Assembly: GCF_029914245.1 (NCBI RefSeq)
Contig: NZ_JARYZI010000010.1
Coordinates: 1 to 64,000, forward strand
Length of the DNA: 64,000 nt
Direction: 5' to 3'
Source of the DNA: Fusibacter bizertensis
GTDB lineage: Bacteria; Bacillota; Clostridia; Peptostreptococcales; Acidaminobacteraceae
The position numbers were made by a program, and so were the translations under genes. Below the pieces are notes generated by a model, which worked only from the letters and a program-made list of their open reading frames with translations, was not told the origin of the DNA and ran no database searches. Shown in pieces: positions 49,519 to 59,844 of this stretch; position 1 is the first letter of the stretch; every line of letters begins with the position of its first letter.

Positions 49519-50481
49519 TTGAATAAAACGAGACAAATTACAGAAGCAGGTTTATTTGCAGCACTATTAACAGTATTGATTATTGGAACATTTTATATCC
49601 CCGTTATTGGTAGTGTTACGGCACTATTTTTACCGGTCCCTATCATTGTCTTGACGATGAAAAACAAGCCGCTCTATGTGTTAATGGCAGCAATTGCTTC
49701 TATTATAATATCAGGACTGGTTGTCACCTTTATAAGCAGTATATCACTTGGTGGGATTGCATTAGTTGTAGGTCTGCCAATGGGGCTATCTATGAAGAAA
49801 AAAAACAGCAACTTGACAACTTTGTTGGTGGGTTCACTTGGTGCTGCAGCTAGCTTTATCGCTATTTTTACAGTGATGGAATGGTTGACAGGGATCACAC
49901 TTTTAGGTATGGTCGAAGAGAGCTTTAAAATATCATTAGATTTACAAGCTGGGCTTAATTCTGCAGCAGATGGCTTAGGGATGAGTACAGCTGGTTCAAT
50001 TGAAGAAGTGCAAAAGATGTTTGATCAAATGTTGTATCTCATGAAACTGATCATGCCAGCACTTGTTCTTATTATGTCCTTTTTCTACGGTGCTGTAAAT
50101 CAAGCTTTTTCAGTTCAAGTGATGAAGCGTATGAAGATCGACCATGTTGCACTTGGTCAATTTGATGAGTTTAAATATCCAAAGCATTTGGCATATGGTG
50201 GCATGGGGATGATGGTGCTTGCATATCTGATTGGTTATCTAGGCTATGCGGATTCAGAACTTATAATTGCAAACTTCACCTACTTGTTTTTAATGGTGTT
50301 TGCTGTTCAGGGAATGTCTCTTATATATTACTACATGAAAAAACGTTCTGGTAAGGCTTTAGGCATTGCAGTGATCGTGATTTTATTATTACTTGGATTT
50401 ATGCAGTACATCTCGTTCCTTGGTTTTTTTGATGTTATGATTGATCTTAGAAAGATCGACAAAAAACCAAAGGCTCAATGA
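49519..50481 (+). CDS. yybS: DUF2232 membrane protein (YybS type)
   Basis: 320 residues with about eight hydrophobic helices, starting NKTRQITEAGLFAALLTVL, the usual YybS N terminus; resembles the substrate-binding membrane part of ECF-type transporters. Start TTG 49519 is chosen as TGGAGG lies 8 bases before; an upstream GTG at 49504 overlaps that site. Located before gdpP as in Bacillus. Confidence 0.9.
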   Translation: MNKTRQITEAGLFAALLTVLIIGTFYIPVIGSVTALFLPVPIIVLTMKNKPLYVLMAAIASIIISGLVVTFISSISLGGIALVVGLPMGLSMKKKNSNLTTLLVGSLGAAASFIAIFTVMEWLTGITLLGMVEESFKISLDLQAGLNSAADGLGMSTAGSIEEVQKMFDQMLYLMKLIMPALVLIMSFFYGAVNQAFSVQVMKRMKIDHVALGQFDEFKYPKHLAYGGMGMMVLAYLIGYLGYADSELIIANFTYLFLMVFAVQGMSLIYYYMKKRSGKALGIAVIVILLLLGFMQYISFLGFFDVMIDLRKIDKKPKAQ

Positions 50482-50512
50482 GAAAACGCTTATTGACATA
50501 AAGGGGAATATT

Positions 50513-52504
50513 ATGGGAAATAATAAAATGAACAATCCATTTAAAGAAACGTTAAATTTATATTTAATTGTTATCGCATTACTTGTCATTGCACTTGCTT
50601 ACTACAACTCACTCTTTGGTATAGTAGGTTTTTTAGCTTTTCTGAGTTTAATTATATATAATTGGTTGTCTGATAGAAACAAATCAAGAAAATGGCGTAA
50701 ATATGTAGAAGCCTTATCAACAAATATTGATAGTGCAGCGAGATATGCAGTTTTTAACCTGCCCGTCCCTTTAGTAGTAATCGATATTGATGGGAAAATC
50801 AATTGGTACAATTCAAAGTTTACAGATATGGTGGCAGAAAAAAGTGTTATAGGTAAAAGCATCACGACTTTGATTCCAGCTCTTGCGATTGAACAATTTA
50901 AAACTGGTGAGCAACAACAAGGTGTTAAAATAAGTGATAAAACTTATGATGTACACGCTAATATGGTTAATCTTGAAGATGATAACCCGCAGAACATGGT
51001 GATTATGTTATATTGGTTTGATACAACAGCTCATACAGAACTGAAAATGAAATATGATGAAGAAAAACCGATACTTGCACTTATAAACGTAGATAACTTT
51101 GAAGATGTAATGAATGAAACAAAAGAAGAAAAAATTCCATTTGTTACTTCTGAAATTGAGAAGCGTGTTAATCTTTGGGCGACGCGTATGAATGGTATGA
51201 TCAAACGATATCAAAAAGACAAATATATCGTGATCTTCGAAGCGAAATATCTCGAAAATTTGGAAGCTAAACGATTTTCTATACTTGATGAGGTAAGGGA
51301 AATTGACGTAGGTAATAAAATACCTGTAACACTTAGTATCGGTATTGGCGTCAATGGTAATACACCTGCATTGCTTGAAGAAGACGCTTATGCAAGTCTT
51401 GAACTTGCCCTTGGACGCGGTGGTGACCAAGCAGTTCTTAGAAAGCGTAATACATTTGAATTTTATGGTGGCAAGACTAAAGCCGTTGAAAAACGCAACA
51501 GGGTAAAAGCTAGAGTTATCGCCCACGGTTTTCAGTCGTTAATTGATGAGAGTTCAAAAGTCATCGTTATGGGGCATAAATCTCCTGATATGGATTCTTT
51601 TGGTGCAGCTATTGGTATATATCGTGGTGTCATAAATAGAGGAAAAGAAGCAGCAATTGTCCTTAATGAAGTAACTGAGGCAATTCAGATGGTTTTTGAG
51701 ACTTTTAAAGACAAAGAGATCTATCATTTTATCACATCAGCACAGGCCATTGAACTTGTAGATGAGAATACGATGGTGGTAGTCGTTGATACACATAAAC
51801 CAAGCTTAACAGAATGTCCTGAAATTATCGATCAGACAGACCGTGTCGTTTTGATGGATCATCATAGAAGAAGCACAGAATTTATAGATAAAGCAGTACT
51901 TAAATACATGGAACCATATGCTTCAAGTACATCAGAACTTGTAACTGAGATTCTTCAATATATGGAAAATAAACCGAGAATCGAAAAAGAAGAAGCAGAT
52001 GCACTTTTAGCGGGTATCACAGTAGATACCAAGAACTTTTCGCTTAAAACAGGTGTTAGAACCTTTGATGCTGCTGCGTATCTGAGAAGACAAGGTGCAG
52101 ATACCATAAGAGTTAGGCAACTTTTCCAAGATGATTTGCAGACATTTATCGAAAAAGCATCAATCGTTGGCACAGCAGTAAGGCATAAAGAGACTATCGC
52201 AATCTCTACTTCTACGATACAAAGTGAAAGTATACAACTTATAGCAGCACAAGCGGCAGATGATCTTTTAGATATCAAGGGTATCAATGCATCCTTTGTA
52301 ATCGCGCAAAAACCAGATGGTACTGTCTTTATATCAGGAAGATCCCTTGGAGATGTGAACGTACAAATCATACTCGAAACACTTGGTGGCGGCGGTCATC
52401 TAGAGGTGGCGGGTGCACAGTTTAAAGATACAGACATCGAACTAGTTAAAGAAAGACTAATACAAAGCATAGATCAATATTATGAGGAAGGGGCATCAAA
52501 ATGA
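50513..52504 (+). CDS. gdpP: Cyclic-di-AMP phosphodiesterase GdpP
   Basis: 663 residues: two helices about 14-55, PAS-like about 75-170 (haem-binding in relatives), degenerate GGDEF about 175-300, DHH domain about 340-500 and DHHA1 to the end. The manganese site is kept: GHKSPDMDS near 353-361, VVVDTHKPS, and DHHRR; the C-terminal [12 protein letters not shown] is also intact. ATG 50513 is used since AAGGGGA lies at 50501; an earlier in-frame start overlaps yybS. Stop overlaps the rplI start by 4 bases. Confidence 0.96.
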   Translation: MGNNKMNNPFKETLNLYLIVIALLVIALAYYNSLFGIVGFLAFLSLIIYNWLSDRNKSRKWRKYVEALSTNIDSAARYAVFNLPVPLVVIDIDGKINWYNSKFTDMVAEKSVIGKSITTLIPALAIEQFKTGEQQQGVKISDKTYDVHANMVNLEDDNPQNMVIMLYWFDTTAHTELKMKYDEEKPILALINVDNFEDVMNETKEEKIPFVTSEIEKRVNLWATRMNGMIKRYQKDKYIVIFEAKYLENLEAKRFSILDEVREIDVGNKIPVTLSIGIGVNGNTPALLEEDAYASLELALGRGGDQAVLRKRNTFEFYGGKTKAVEKRNRVKARVIAHGFQSLIDESSKVIVMGHKSPDMDSFGAAIGIYRGVINRGKEAAIVLNEVTEAIQMVFETFKDKEIYHFITSAQAIELVDENTMVVVVDTHKPSLTECPEIIDQTDRVVLMDHHRRSTEFIDKAVLKYMEPYASSTSELVTEILQYMENKPRIEKEEADALLAGITVDTKNFSLKTGVRTFDAAAYLRRQGADTIRVRQLFQDDLQTFIEKASIVGTAVRHKETIAISTSTIQSESIQLIAAQAADDLLDIKGINASFVIAQKPDGTVFISGRSLGDVNVQIILETLGGGGHLEVAGAQFKDTDIELVKERLIQSIDQYYEEGASK

Positions 52505-52947
52505 AAGTTATCTTATTAAAAGACATAAAAGGCACAGGAAAAAAAGGCGATATCATCAATGCAAGTGATGGTCATGCAAGAAATTACTTGATTCCTAGAG
52601 GACTTGCAAAAGAAGCAACAGATGGAAGCGTGAAAGAACTTGAGCACCAAAATGCTTCAAAACAAAAAAAAGAAGAAGAGCAACTTGCAGAGGCAAAAGC
52701 ACTTGCTGCTCGTATCAGTACACTTGATGTTACATTTAAAACAAAAGCTGGTGAAGGTGGTCGTCTGTTTGGTTCAATTACCAATAAAGACATCGCTGAT
52801 ATGATTAAAACTAAACATAAGCTAGACATCGATAAGAAAAAAATTGCTATGGATCAACCAATAAGAACGCTAGGAACTACAAATGTTACTATTAAGGTAT
52901 ATCCAAAAGTATCAGCACAGATGAAAGTTCATGTTATAGAAGAGTAA
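52501..52947 (+). CDS. rplI: 50S ribosomal protein L9
   Basis: 148 residues. N-terminal domain [18 protein letters not shown] with [11 protein letters not shown] is diagnostic; a long helix connects to the C-terminal domain with [15 protein letters not shown]. Translation is coupled to gdpP by the ATGA overlap. Confidence 0.97.
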   Translation: MKVILLKDIKGTGKKGDIINASDGHARNYLIPRGLAKEATDGSVKELEHQNASKQKKEEEQLAEAKALAARISTLDVTFKTKAGEGGRLFGSITNKDIADMIKTKHKLDIDKKKIAMDQPIRTLGTTNVTIKVYPKVSAQMKVHVIEE

Positions 52948-52953
52948 TTATTC

Positions 52954-52998
52954 TTAGGTCACAATTGTAGTTTATATAAATGTGACCTAATTTTAACT
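52954..52998 (+). terminator. Terminator after rplI
   Basis: A perfect 10-bp stem (52954-52963 with 52981-52990), 17-base loop and T-rich tail. A second 12-bp stem at 53086-53113 lies further on before moxR, with only a short T run. Confidence 0.8.
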
Positions 52999-53157
52999 TT
53001 ATTTTAGTAAATATAAATAAAACGTAAAGCAAATTTTGCTTAAAATAGGGTATCATTAAATTAGACAACAAGGAATGACATCAATAATAAGAAGATCGAG
53101 AGATCTTCTTATTTTGTAATTAGAATTATCAGAAAAATCAGACAAAAGGGGTGTCGC

Positions 53158-54075
53158 ATGATCAATTTGGTAAAAAATGAAATTAGGAAAACATTAGTTG
53201 GAAAAGATAACGCAATAGAAAGTATAATGATCGCAATGCTTTCAGGAGGGCATGTACTTATAGAAGACTTGCCTGGACTTGGTAAAACTACACTAGCAAA
53301 AGCGTTTGCTGCTTCACTTGATTGTACGTATCGCAGGATTCAATTTACACCTGATTTAATGCCGTCAGATTTAATAGGTATTTCAATTTTCTCTAAAGAA
53401 CAACAAAAATTTGTGTTTCATGAAGGCCCTATATTCACAAATGTTTTGCTGGCTGATGAGATTAATAGGACATCACCGAAAACACAATCAAGTTTACTTG
53501 AAGCGATGGAAGAGTCTCAAGTCACTGTTGATGGCAGAACACTTAAGCTTGAAGCGCCGTTTATTGTCATTGCAACTGAAAATCCAATTGAGCTTCAAGG
53601 TACATTCCCTTTACCAGAAGCCCAATTAGACAGGTTTATGATGCGTATCTCATTAGGGTATCCAACGACGGATGAAGAAGTTGAGATTCTGACTCTAAAA
53701 GAGAACCCCGCACTGATAAACGGTGTTATTACCAAAGATGCTTTAGCCGATGCTATTCGTGATATGGAAAAAATATATGTAGATCCTGCACTAAAAAGGT
53801 ACATTGTTAAGTTGATGAAGGCCACAAGAGAACATCCCTCAGTTAAATTAGGCGCGAGCCCAAGAGCTTCTGTGCATCTTTTTAATGGCGCTCGTGCTAA
53901 GGCATACCTCTATGGACGTGACTTTGTTATAGCTTCAGATATAAGCAGTTTGTTTGAAACCGTTATTGGTCATAGGCTTATACTTAAAGGTGAAGCTCTA
54001 CACAAGGGTACTGGCTTGAGGAATTTGCTTCAGGAAATTGTAGATACCGTAGAAGTACCAAAAGTCTCACGTTAG
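53158..54075 (+). CDS. MoxR-type AAA+ ATPase
   Basis: 305 residues. Walker A LPGLGKTTLA near 39-48, Walker B VLLADEINR, sensor IATENPIE and the family stretch TFPLPEAQLDRFMMR. MoxR proteins act as chaperones with VWA/DUF58 proteins, here encoded next. AAGGGGTGT precedes ATG 53158. Confidence 0.95.
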   Translation: MINLVKNEIRKTLVGKDNAIESIMIAMLSGGHVLIEDLPGLGKTTLAKAFAASLDCTYRRIQFTPDLMPSDLIGISIFSKEQQKFVFHEGPIFTNVLLADEINRTSPKTQSSLLEAMEESQVTVDGRTLKLEAPFIVIATENPIELQGTFPLPEAQLDRFMMRISLGYPTTDEEVEILTLKENPALINGVITKDALADAIRDMEKIYVDPALKRYIVKLMKATREHPSVKLGASPRASVHLFNGARAKAYLYGRDFVIASDISSLFETVIGHRLILKGEALHKGTGLRNLLQEIVDTVEVPKVSR

Positions 54076-54126
54076 ACGAGTCAACTAGAAGGAAGAACAC
54101 TTTTATGAAGTTGGGGGGAATCGCAC

Positions 54127-55293
54127 ATGACCAAAGGCTTTAAAAGAACTCTTTCTGTACTGTTAGCCTTTTTACTTATCGTCGCAGTACTCTCAGGGGG
54201 GAAAACACTATACTATTTCTTATTTACAACAGGAATTATATGGATTGGTATGATACTGATGCTTAACCACAATGAACGCAATCTTTATATCTTGTATTAC
54301 ACAAGTGACAATACCGTTCAATCTGGTGATGCAATTAACATAGATTATAAAATTTCTAATACCAGTTTCGTACCTATATTACATGCAGTGATTGAGTTCA
54401 AACTAGACAAAAAAATGGATACAGAGTCTAGTTTAAAAGAAATCGCTTATTTTGGGAATTATCATAGGATTAACTTTTCCAAAGATATCGTTTGTAAATA
54501 CAGAGGGTATTACAAAGTTGGTAAAGTAAAAGTTGAATTATATGATCCTCTTTTACTTGGAAAACGCGTAATTGATTTTAACAAAGAAATAGATATAACT
54601 GTGCAACCAAAGGTAGTTCCAATCAGACAAAAACTCCTGCAATCACAGGATTTTTATGGTACGTTAAAATCTAATCAACATACATTAGAAGATCGAACCA
54701 ATATCATCAACATAAGACCTTATATTCCAGGAGATCAGCTTAAAAACATTCACTGGAAAGTAAGTGCTAAGAAGGATGCGCTTCAAACAAAGGAATTTGA
54801 ACAAACCGTAAGTACAAAACTAATGGTATTACTTGACGGAAGTAAACCTATAAATTTGGATTTAGACCGTGAAGAAAAGATGGTTTCTTTTGTAGCATCA
54901 TTAGTGAAGATGATATTAGATGACCAAATTGATATGAAGCTCATTGTAAATGATAATACAGCAACAGTTATTGATGGTGGAAAAGCATCAGATTTTTATA
55001 TTTTTCTAGATCAATTAACAAATTTTGAGTGCTTAAGTGATGTTCCTTTTGAAGCATTTGTTCATAAGTTTCAGCAAAGTGAGAATACTCGAACGGATCA
55101 AGAGTTGATACTTGTGACGCAAGAGTTAGATAAAGCATGTATCGAATCTTTAAGTTTACTCACTCAAAAGATTAATGTTTTTACCTTTATGCCAAAGGAT
55201 CAAGAAGAAAGAGCACTAATTTTTAAATATCAAACAAGAATGCTTCGTTTTCATTATATAGACCAAATTATGGACGTGACCTATGGACAATAA
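54127..55293 (+). CDS. DUF58 membrane protein
   Basis: 388 residues: two helices about 10-45 at the N terminus, a beta-rich middle (about 60-170), then the DUF58 core NIRPYIPGDQLKNIHWKVSAKK and a VWA-like C-terminal half (LMVLLDGSKP). Works with MoxR in assembling an unknown complex. GGGGGAA site precedes ATG 54127. Stop overlaps the next start by 11 bases. Confidence 0.92.
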   Translation: MTKGFKRTLSVLLAFLLIVAVLSGGKTLYYFLFTTGIIWIGMILMLNHNERNLYILYYTSDNTVQSGDAINIDYKISNTSFVPILHAVIEFKLDKKMDTESSLKEIAYFGNYHRINFSKDIVCKYRGYYKVGKVKVELYDPLLLGKRVIDFNKEIDITVQPKVVPIRQKLLQSQDFYGTLKSNQHTLEDRTNIINIRPYIPGDQLKNIHWKVSAKKDALQTKEFEQTVSTKLMVLLDGSKPINLDLDREEKMVSFVASLVKMILDDQIDMKLIVNDNTATVIDGGKASDFYIFLDQLTNFECLSDVPFEAFVHKFQQSENTRTDQELILVTQELDKACIESLSLLTQKINVFTFMPKDQEERALIFKYQTRMLRFHYIDQIMDVTYGQ

Positions 55294-57658
55294 ATCGAGG
55301 CTTACCAAATGGATGACAGGGTATTTTATATTTCTTTCACTGATGCTTACTGCGAATCACTTTATCAAACTTGCTGTAGATGTTCCGTTATTTGGACTAG
55401 TAACTTTGATCGTTTATTTTGGAATATTTGCCATCAAGCGCTATAGAAATACGAGTATAAAAGTGGTTGCAGTAATAATTGGGCTCATCTTACTGATATA
55501 TGGTGCTGATTATGTACTCACGTCGTTATCACAGATGAAATCACAAGATTTAATAGTAGAGAATGAGTCGCAGACCCTTGACCAAGCCGAAGGCATCCGC
55601 GAACAAGTTAAGAGACACAACGTCACTATTATACAAAACTTACGTGACACACTTGATTATAAGAAAGTAGTAACATTTAGCAAGTGGCTTGTAACTGAGC
55701 GTATTGAGAAACAAATCATTAAGGAAGAAAAAATCACAATAAACAAACGATTTGAGTTTTATTTGTTAGCACTTATCTCTATACTGTTAACACTTTTATT
55801 AAGTCTTGTTTTTAGGTTTAAATGGTTTAAATTGGCGCTGCTAATTCCTATCCTGCTATTTGTATGGCTTTGGTATCAATTTATAGATCTGCCATGGATT
55901 TATAGTGCGCTCTATTTTGCAGGTGTAGTTGCATTTTTTATTATGGATCATCACGAAAAGCTCGTTGCTTCACATCCTGGGTTTAACACTGCATATTATC
56001 CAGCAAGTAAGTTGATGCTTACCAGCATCACAACAGGGATCGTCATCATAGCCATCGCTGGGATTATCACAGTTGTTTTTCCGATCAAACAAGTTAATTA
56101 TCTAGTAGATTTGGTGACACCAAATTTATGGGGGGCTCGAAGTGGGTATTCTAGCTCAGGGCTTAAAATGTACTCGTTAAAAGAGACCGCTTTTCAAGGT
56201 GAATCGGAAATTCTTGGGGGACCAGTTGGTGAGATCAACACCGTGGATCCTATATTTTGGGTCAAGTTTGATCGTAAAATTGATAAAGCAGTTTATCTCA
56301 AAACAACAATTAAAGACAATTATGATGGTTTAAAATGGAACAATAATGGGATTACTTACAAATCAAATTTCAAATATTATCTAAGCGACGATAACAACGT
56401 TCAAATGTTAACGGCGGGTAACTTTGAAGGGATAAATGGTTCAATAAAAATCAACAAAAAACTTACTAAGACAGTGACACTTTTCACGCCAATGGGACTT
56501 TACAAAACGAGTTTAGGGAGTGATCGTGTGTATGTGTCGGCAGAAAATGAAGCTTTCTATAAAGCTGGGGCATTTGTAAAATACCTCAGTGAATATAATT
56601 TTAGTGCATCACAGCGAGATTTCTTCAAATCACCCGAAGTGGACTATTTACAACTTTCAAATCGCGTTGAGAAAAGAACAATCGACTTGGCGCTTCAAAT
56701 TGGTGCGTTTGGAAAGTCTGATTATGAAAAAATGGTTATGTTGACACAATTTTTATCTCAAAATTACACTTACAGTCTTACACCACTTAGCAACAGAGAA
56801 AGGCGAGATTTTGTCTCTAGTTTTCTATTCGAAACTCAAAAAGGGTACTGTACTTATTTTGCATCAACACTTGCAGTAATGGCGAGAATAAACGGGATTC
56901 CATCCAGATATGTTGAGGGGTTTAGAGTGGACCCAAATGAAGTCGGTGATGGAAATGATTTTTCTAAAGTAACTGGACGAGACGCCCATGCATGGGCAGA
57001 AGTTTATATTGAAGGTTATGGATGGATGATCTTTGAAGCAACACCGATATATTCTGAAGGATCAAGCCTAGAGGAGACGCCAACACTTGATGAGCTTATA
57101 GGTGCGGAAGAAACCACAGAAGCATTAACCAATGAAGTCGGGGAATTTGTTACCACAAATGAACCGATAAACTTAGAAGACTTATTAGTTGAGGGCGATG
57201 GAGGAAGAGGCGATCTAGATACTGATATACCGTCAGAGACCATCACTACGAAATCCAATATTATGATATATATCTATAGTGGACTTGTGTTACTTGTCGT
57301 GATTATCGGTTTCCTATTAACACGATTGCCTATAAGGTATCTGAGAAATAATTATACACATGGATTTGCCATAAGGATAATTTATCTTCTCGCATACTTG
57401 ATTGCTGAAACAAAAGATTATGCGTCTGCAGAACCGGAGTATGTGTTTACAAAAGCGGATTATGCGCCTTCTGAAAACAAACTTTGGCTTAAGATTTTGT
57501 ACGCAAAAAGTGAGCGTATCAGTGATGAGAGTCTTAGAGAGGGAACCATTACAGCTATGCGTCATCTAAAAAGCGTTAAAGAGAATTATATCATGCGCCA
57601 AGGCCGAATAAAGTATCTGAAATTTAGATGGTTTAAAATCACGAAACTTATCCCATAA
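55283..57658 (+). CDS. Transglutaminase-like membrane protein (TgpA type)
   Basis: 791 residues. Six or so helices in the first 265 residues, then an extracytoplasmic transglutaminase core with the catalytic cysteine Cys523 in GYCTYFA, His569 in DAHAWAEV and FEATP where the acidic residue lies, a Glu/Thr-rich linker about 590-650, a helix about 660-680 and a C-terminal cytoplasmic domain of DUF4129 kind. Part of moxR-DUF58-TGase, a common trio; substrate unknown. Confidence 0.92.
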   Translation: MDNKSRLTKWMTGYFIFLSLMLTANHFIKLAVDVPLFGLVTLIVYFGIFAIKRYRNTSIKVVAVIIGLILLIYGADYVLTSLSQMKSQDLIVENESQTLDQAEGIREQVKRHNVTIIQNLRDTLDYKKVVTFSKWLVTERIEKQIIKEEKITINKRFEFYLLALISILLTLLLSLVFRFKWFKLALLIPILLFVWLWYQFIDLPWIYSALYFAGVVAFFIMDHHEKLVASHPGFNTAYYPASKLMLTSITTGIVIIAIAGIITVVFPIKQVNYLVDLVTPNLWGARSGYSSSGLKMYSLKETAFQGESEILGGPVGEINTVDPIFWVKFDRKIDKAVYLKTTIKDNYDGLKWNNNGITYKSNFKYYLSDDNNVQMLTAGNFEGINGSIKINKKLTKTVTLFTPMGLYKTSLGSDRVYVSAENEAFYKAGAFVKYLSEYNFSASQRDFFKSPEVDYLQLSNRVEKRTIDLALQIGAFGKSDYEKMVMLTQFLSQNYTYSLTPLSNRERRDFVSSFLFETQKGYCTYFASTLAVMARINGIPSRYVEGFRVDPNEVGDGNDFSKVTGRDAHAWAEVYIEGYGWMIFEATPIYSEGSSLEETPTLDELIGAEETTEALTNEVGEFVTTNEPINLEDLLVEGDGGRGDLDTDIPSETITTKSNIMIYIYSGLVLLVVIIGFLLTRLPIRYLRNNYTHGFAIRIIYLLAYLIAETKDYASAEPEYVFTKADYAPSENKLWLKILYAKSERISDESLREGTITAMRHLKSVKENYIMRQGRIKYLKFRWFKITKLIP

Positions 57659-57698
57659 TATTCATGCATTATAGACCATAGTGTATTGAGAAAAGGCA

Positions 57699-57707
57699 TG
57701 ATATAAT
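57699..57707 (+). promoter_or_regulatory. Extended -10 promoter before dnaB
   Basis: TGATATAAT, an extended -10, 28 bases before dnaB; the -35 region is weak. Confidence 0.5.
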
Positions 57708-57735
57708 TAAGAAAAAAGCAATTAGGAGCGCTTCA

Positions 57736-59067
57736 ATGAACTTAAAGACCATGCCACATGATATAAACGCAGAGCAAAGTGTAATCGGATCTTTGCTTTT
57801 AGATAGTGATCTAATAGGTGACGTTTTAGATGTCATCTCACAAGATGAAGAATTTTACCACGAAGCCCATAAAGAGATCTTTAGAACGATAAAAAGACTG
57901 TTCTCAGATGGACAAACTGTGGATATGATCACAGTATCTGATGAACTAGGGAAAAATCAACTGCTAGAAGCAGTTGGTGGATTTGAATATCTAACTGAAC
58001 TTTCTGATGTTGGTACGCTCATCTCAAATATCAGCAATCATGCGAAGATAGTACATGAAAAATATATGCTAAGACGCTTGATAAGATCATCCACAGATAT
58101 CGTAGAAAAAGGATATGATTCTCATGATGTGGAGTTGCTTATAGAAGAAGCTGAATCAAGTATTTTTGAGATTTCTCAAAACCGTGACAAGAAAGGTTTC
58201 CAAGCCATTTCAGATGTTTTACAAGTGACTTATGAAAAAATCGTTCAACTTCACGAAGACCCAAATGCACTTACAGGAATCCCTACAGGATTCGATGCGC
58301 TAGATGAGATGACCAACGGTTTCCAGCGATCAGATATGATCCTTATCGCAGCACGTCCATCCATGGGTAAGACAGCATTTGCACTGAACTTATGCCAGTA
58401 TGCTGCTGTAAAAGAAAAGAAAAGTGTCGCTATCTTTAGTCTTGAGATGGCGGCTGAACAACTCGTTCAGCGTCTTTTGAGTGCACAATCCCTTGTTTCT
58501 ATAGGAGACATAAGAACGGGTCATATAGAAGACGATGACTGGTTCAAGCTAGCGAGAAGTAGTGCGCAGCTTGGAGAAGCGAAGATTTTTATCGATGATA
58601 CGCCTGGAATAACAGTCGCTGAAATTAGGAGTAAATGTAGACGACTTAAGATGAATCAAGGTCTTGATATGATAATGATTGACTACTTACAGCTGATGTC
58701 TGGTGGTGGTAAATCTGAAAACAGACAACAAGAGATTTCGACGATATCTCGTTCTTTAAAAAGTATCGCAAGAGAGATGAATTGCCCTGTTATCGCGCTT
58801 TCTCAGCTTTCCCGTGCATCGGAACTTAGAGCTGATCATAGACCTATATTATCTGACCTTCGTGAATCCGGTGCAATCGAGCAGGATGCCGACTTAGTTA
58901 TGTTTTTATACAGAGATGAATACTATAACCCAGATACAGTTGATGAAAAACTCAAAGGTATTGGTGAGGTAATCATCGCTAAACAAAGGAACGGTGAAAC
59001 TGGAAAGGTATATCTTGCATGGTTAGGTAAGTATACAAAGTTTGCCAATACCTCCCAGGTAAGGTGA
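57736..59067 (+). CDS. dnaB: Replicative DNA helicase
   Basis: 443 residues. N-terminal domain about 5-105 with PHDINAEQSVIGSLLLD; RecA-like helicase domain with Walker A ARPSMGKTAFALN, Walker B MIMIDYLQLMSG, and EIFSLEM-like AIFSLEMAAEQL. Unwinds DNA at the fork as a hexamer. In Bacillus the equivalent gene directly follows rplI; here three genes intervene. No intein. Confidence 0.97.
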   Translation: MNLKTMPHDINAEQSVIGSLLLDSDLIGDVLDVISQDEEFYHEAHKEIFRTIKRLFSDGQTVDMITVSDELGKNQLLEAVGGFEYLTELSDVGTLISNISNHAKIVHEKYMLRRLIRSSTDIVEKGYDSHDVELLIEEAESSIFEISQNRDKKGFQAISDVLQVTYEKIVQLHEDPNALTGIPTGFDALDEMTNGFQRSDMILIAARPSMGKTAFALNLCQYAAVKEKKSVAIFSLEMAAEQLVQRLLSAQSLVSIGDIRTGHIEDDDWFKLARSSAQLGEAKIFIDDTPGITVAEIRSKCRRLKMNQGLDMIMIDYLQLMSGGGKSENRQQEISTISRSLKSIAREMNCPVIALSQLSRASELRADHRPILSDLRESGAIEQDADLVMFLYRDEYYNPDTVDEKLKGIGEVIIAKQRNGETGKVYLAWLGKYTKFANTSQVR

Positions 59068-59639
59068 TACAGGTGAAGTTAGAATTTAGAAAACTAAGAC
59101 GTGATGACGCATACAAATTCATAAGGTGGGGAAAACACGAAGATCCGAGATTTTATCAATATAACTTCCCTTTTGATCACAAGGGTGAGTTTGATGCTTG
59201 GTATTTTTCCAAACAGAAGCTCATAAGAAAAAAGGTATATGGTCTTTTTTTAGCAGACTATCCCCTTGGTTTTATCACTTTAAAGCATATTAAATGGTTT
59301 CAAAGAAAAGCCGAACTTGGTATTGCCATTGATCCCAATTATATAAGCGAAGGCTTTGGCTCTGAACTACTGAGACAATATCTAAACTATGTGTTTGGTC
59401 ATTATCCCATCGACACAATGTCGCTAAGAGTTGCACATTTTAACAAAAGAGCTCAGAAGAGTTATGAAAAAATAGGTTTTATTAAAATCAAAGAAATTTT
59501 TGAGCCTTTTGAAGAGCAAGGTTTTAAAGATGTCATCATGACAAAATATCCTGATCAGTTTTCGATGATAGATGGGACATTATATACAACTTTTTATGTG
59601 ATGGAATTTCACAAAAATCAAATGATAAAAGTCAATTAA
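59064..59639 (+). CDS. GNAT family acetyltransferase
   Basis: 191 residues. Central GNAT fold with AELGIAIDPNYISEGFGSELLRQYL (acetyl-CoA loop) and VAHFNKRAQKSYEKIGF. The final 35 residues extend past the fold. GTG 59064 overlaps the dnaB stop; a second GTG at 59073 with AGGTGA before it is equally possible. Substrate unknown. Confidence 0.85.
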   Translation: MIQVKLEFRKLRRDDAYKFIRWGKHEDPRFYQYNFPFDHKGEFDAWYFSKQKLIRKKVYGLFLADYPLGFITLKHIKWFQRKAELGIAIDPNYISEGFGSELLRQYLNYVFGHYPIDTMSLRVAHFNKRAQKSYEKIGFIKIKEIFEPFEEQGFKDVIMTKYPDQFSMIDGTLYTTFYVMEFHKNQMIKVN

Positions 59640-59653
59640 TAAAATAAAGAATA

Positions 59654-59708
59654 GGCAGTATCTTGAGTGAGTAATCGTATTATTTTGAGATATATGCCTT
59701 TTTTTTTA
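59654..59708 (+). terminator. Probable terminator after the GNAT gene
   Basis: An imperfect stem GGCAGTATCT with AGATATATGCC and long loop is followed by nine or more T. The rest of the gap to ispE holds TATAAT boxes (59740-59745, 59750-59755) but no strong -35. Confidence 0.55.
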
Positions 59709-59844
59709 AATAAATCTTTATTTAACAAAGAAAATGGACTATAATTGATTATAATGTATTTTTAATGTATTTTGTATTCATATACTTTGTTGATAAGAGC
59801 AGAAAACATGCAAAACAAGATAAAGTTAAAATAAGGAGTCAAAA

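Noticed and set aside
51008-51526. Long minus-strand open frame inside gdpP
   Set aside because: It is antisense to an intact, well-recognised gene, has an odd composition (Phe/Ile/Lys-rich) and no ribosome site.
53021-53060. SigB-type promoter (GGGTAT at 53048-53053) before moxR
   Set aside because: The -10 fits but no GTTT-type -35 is found 12-15 bases upstream.
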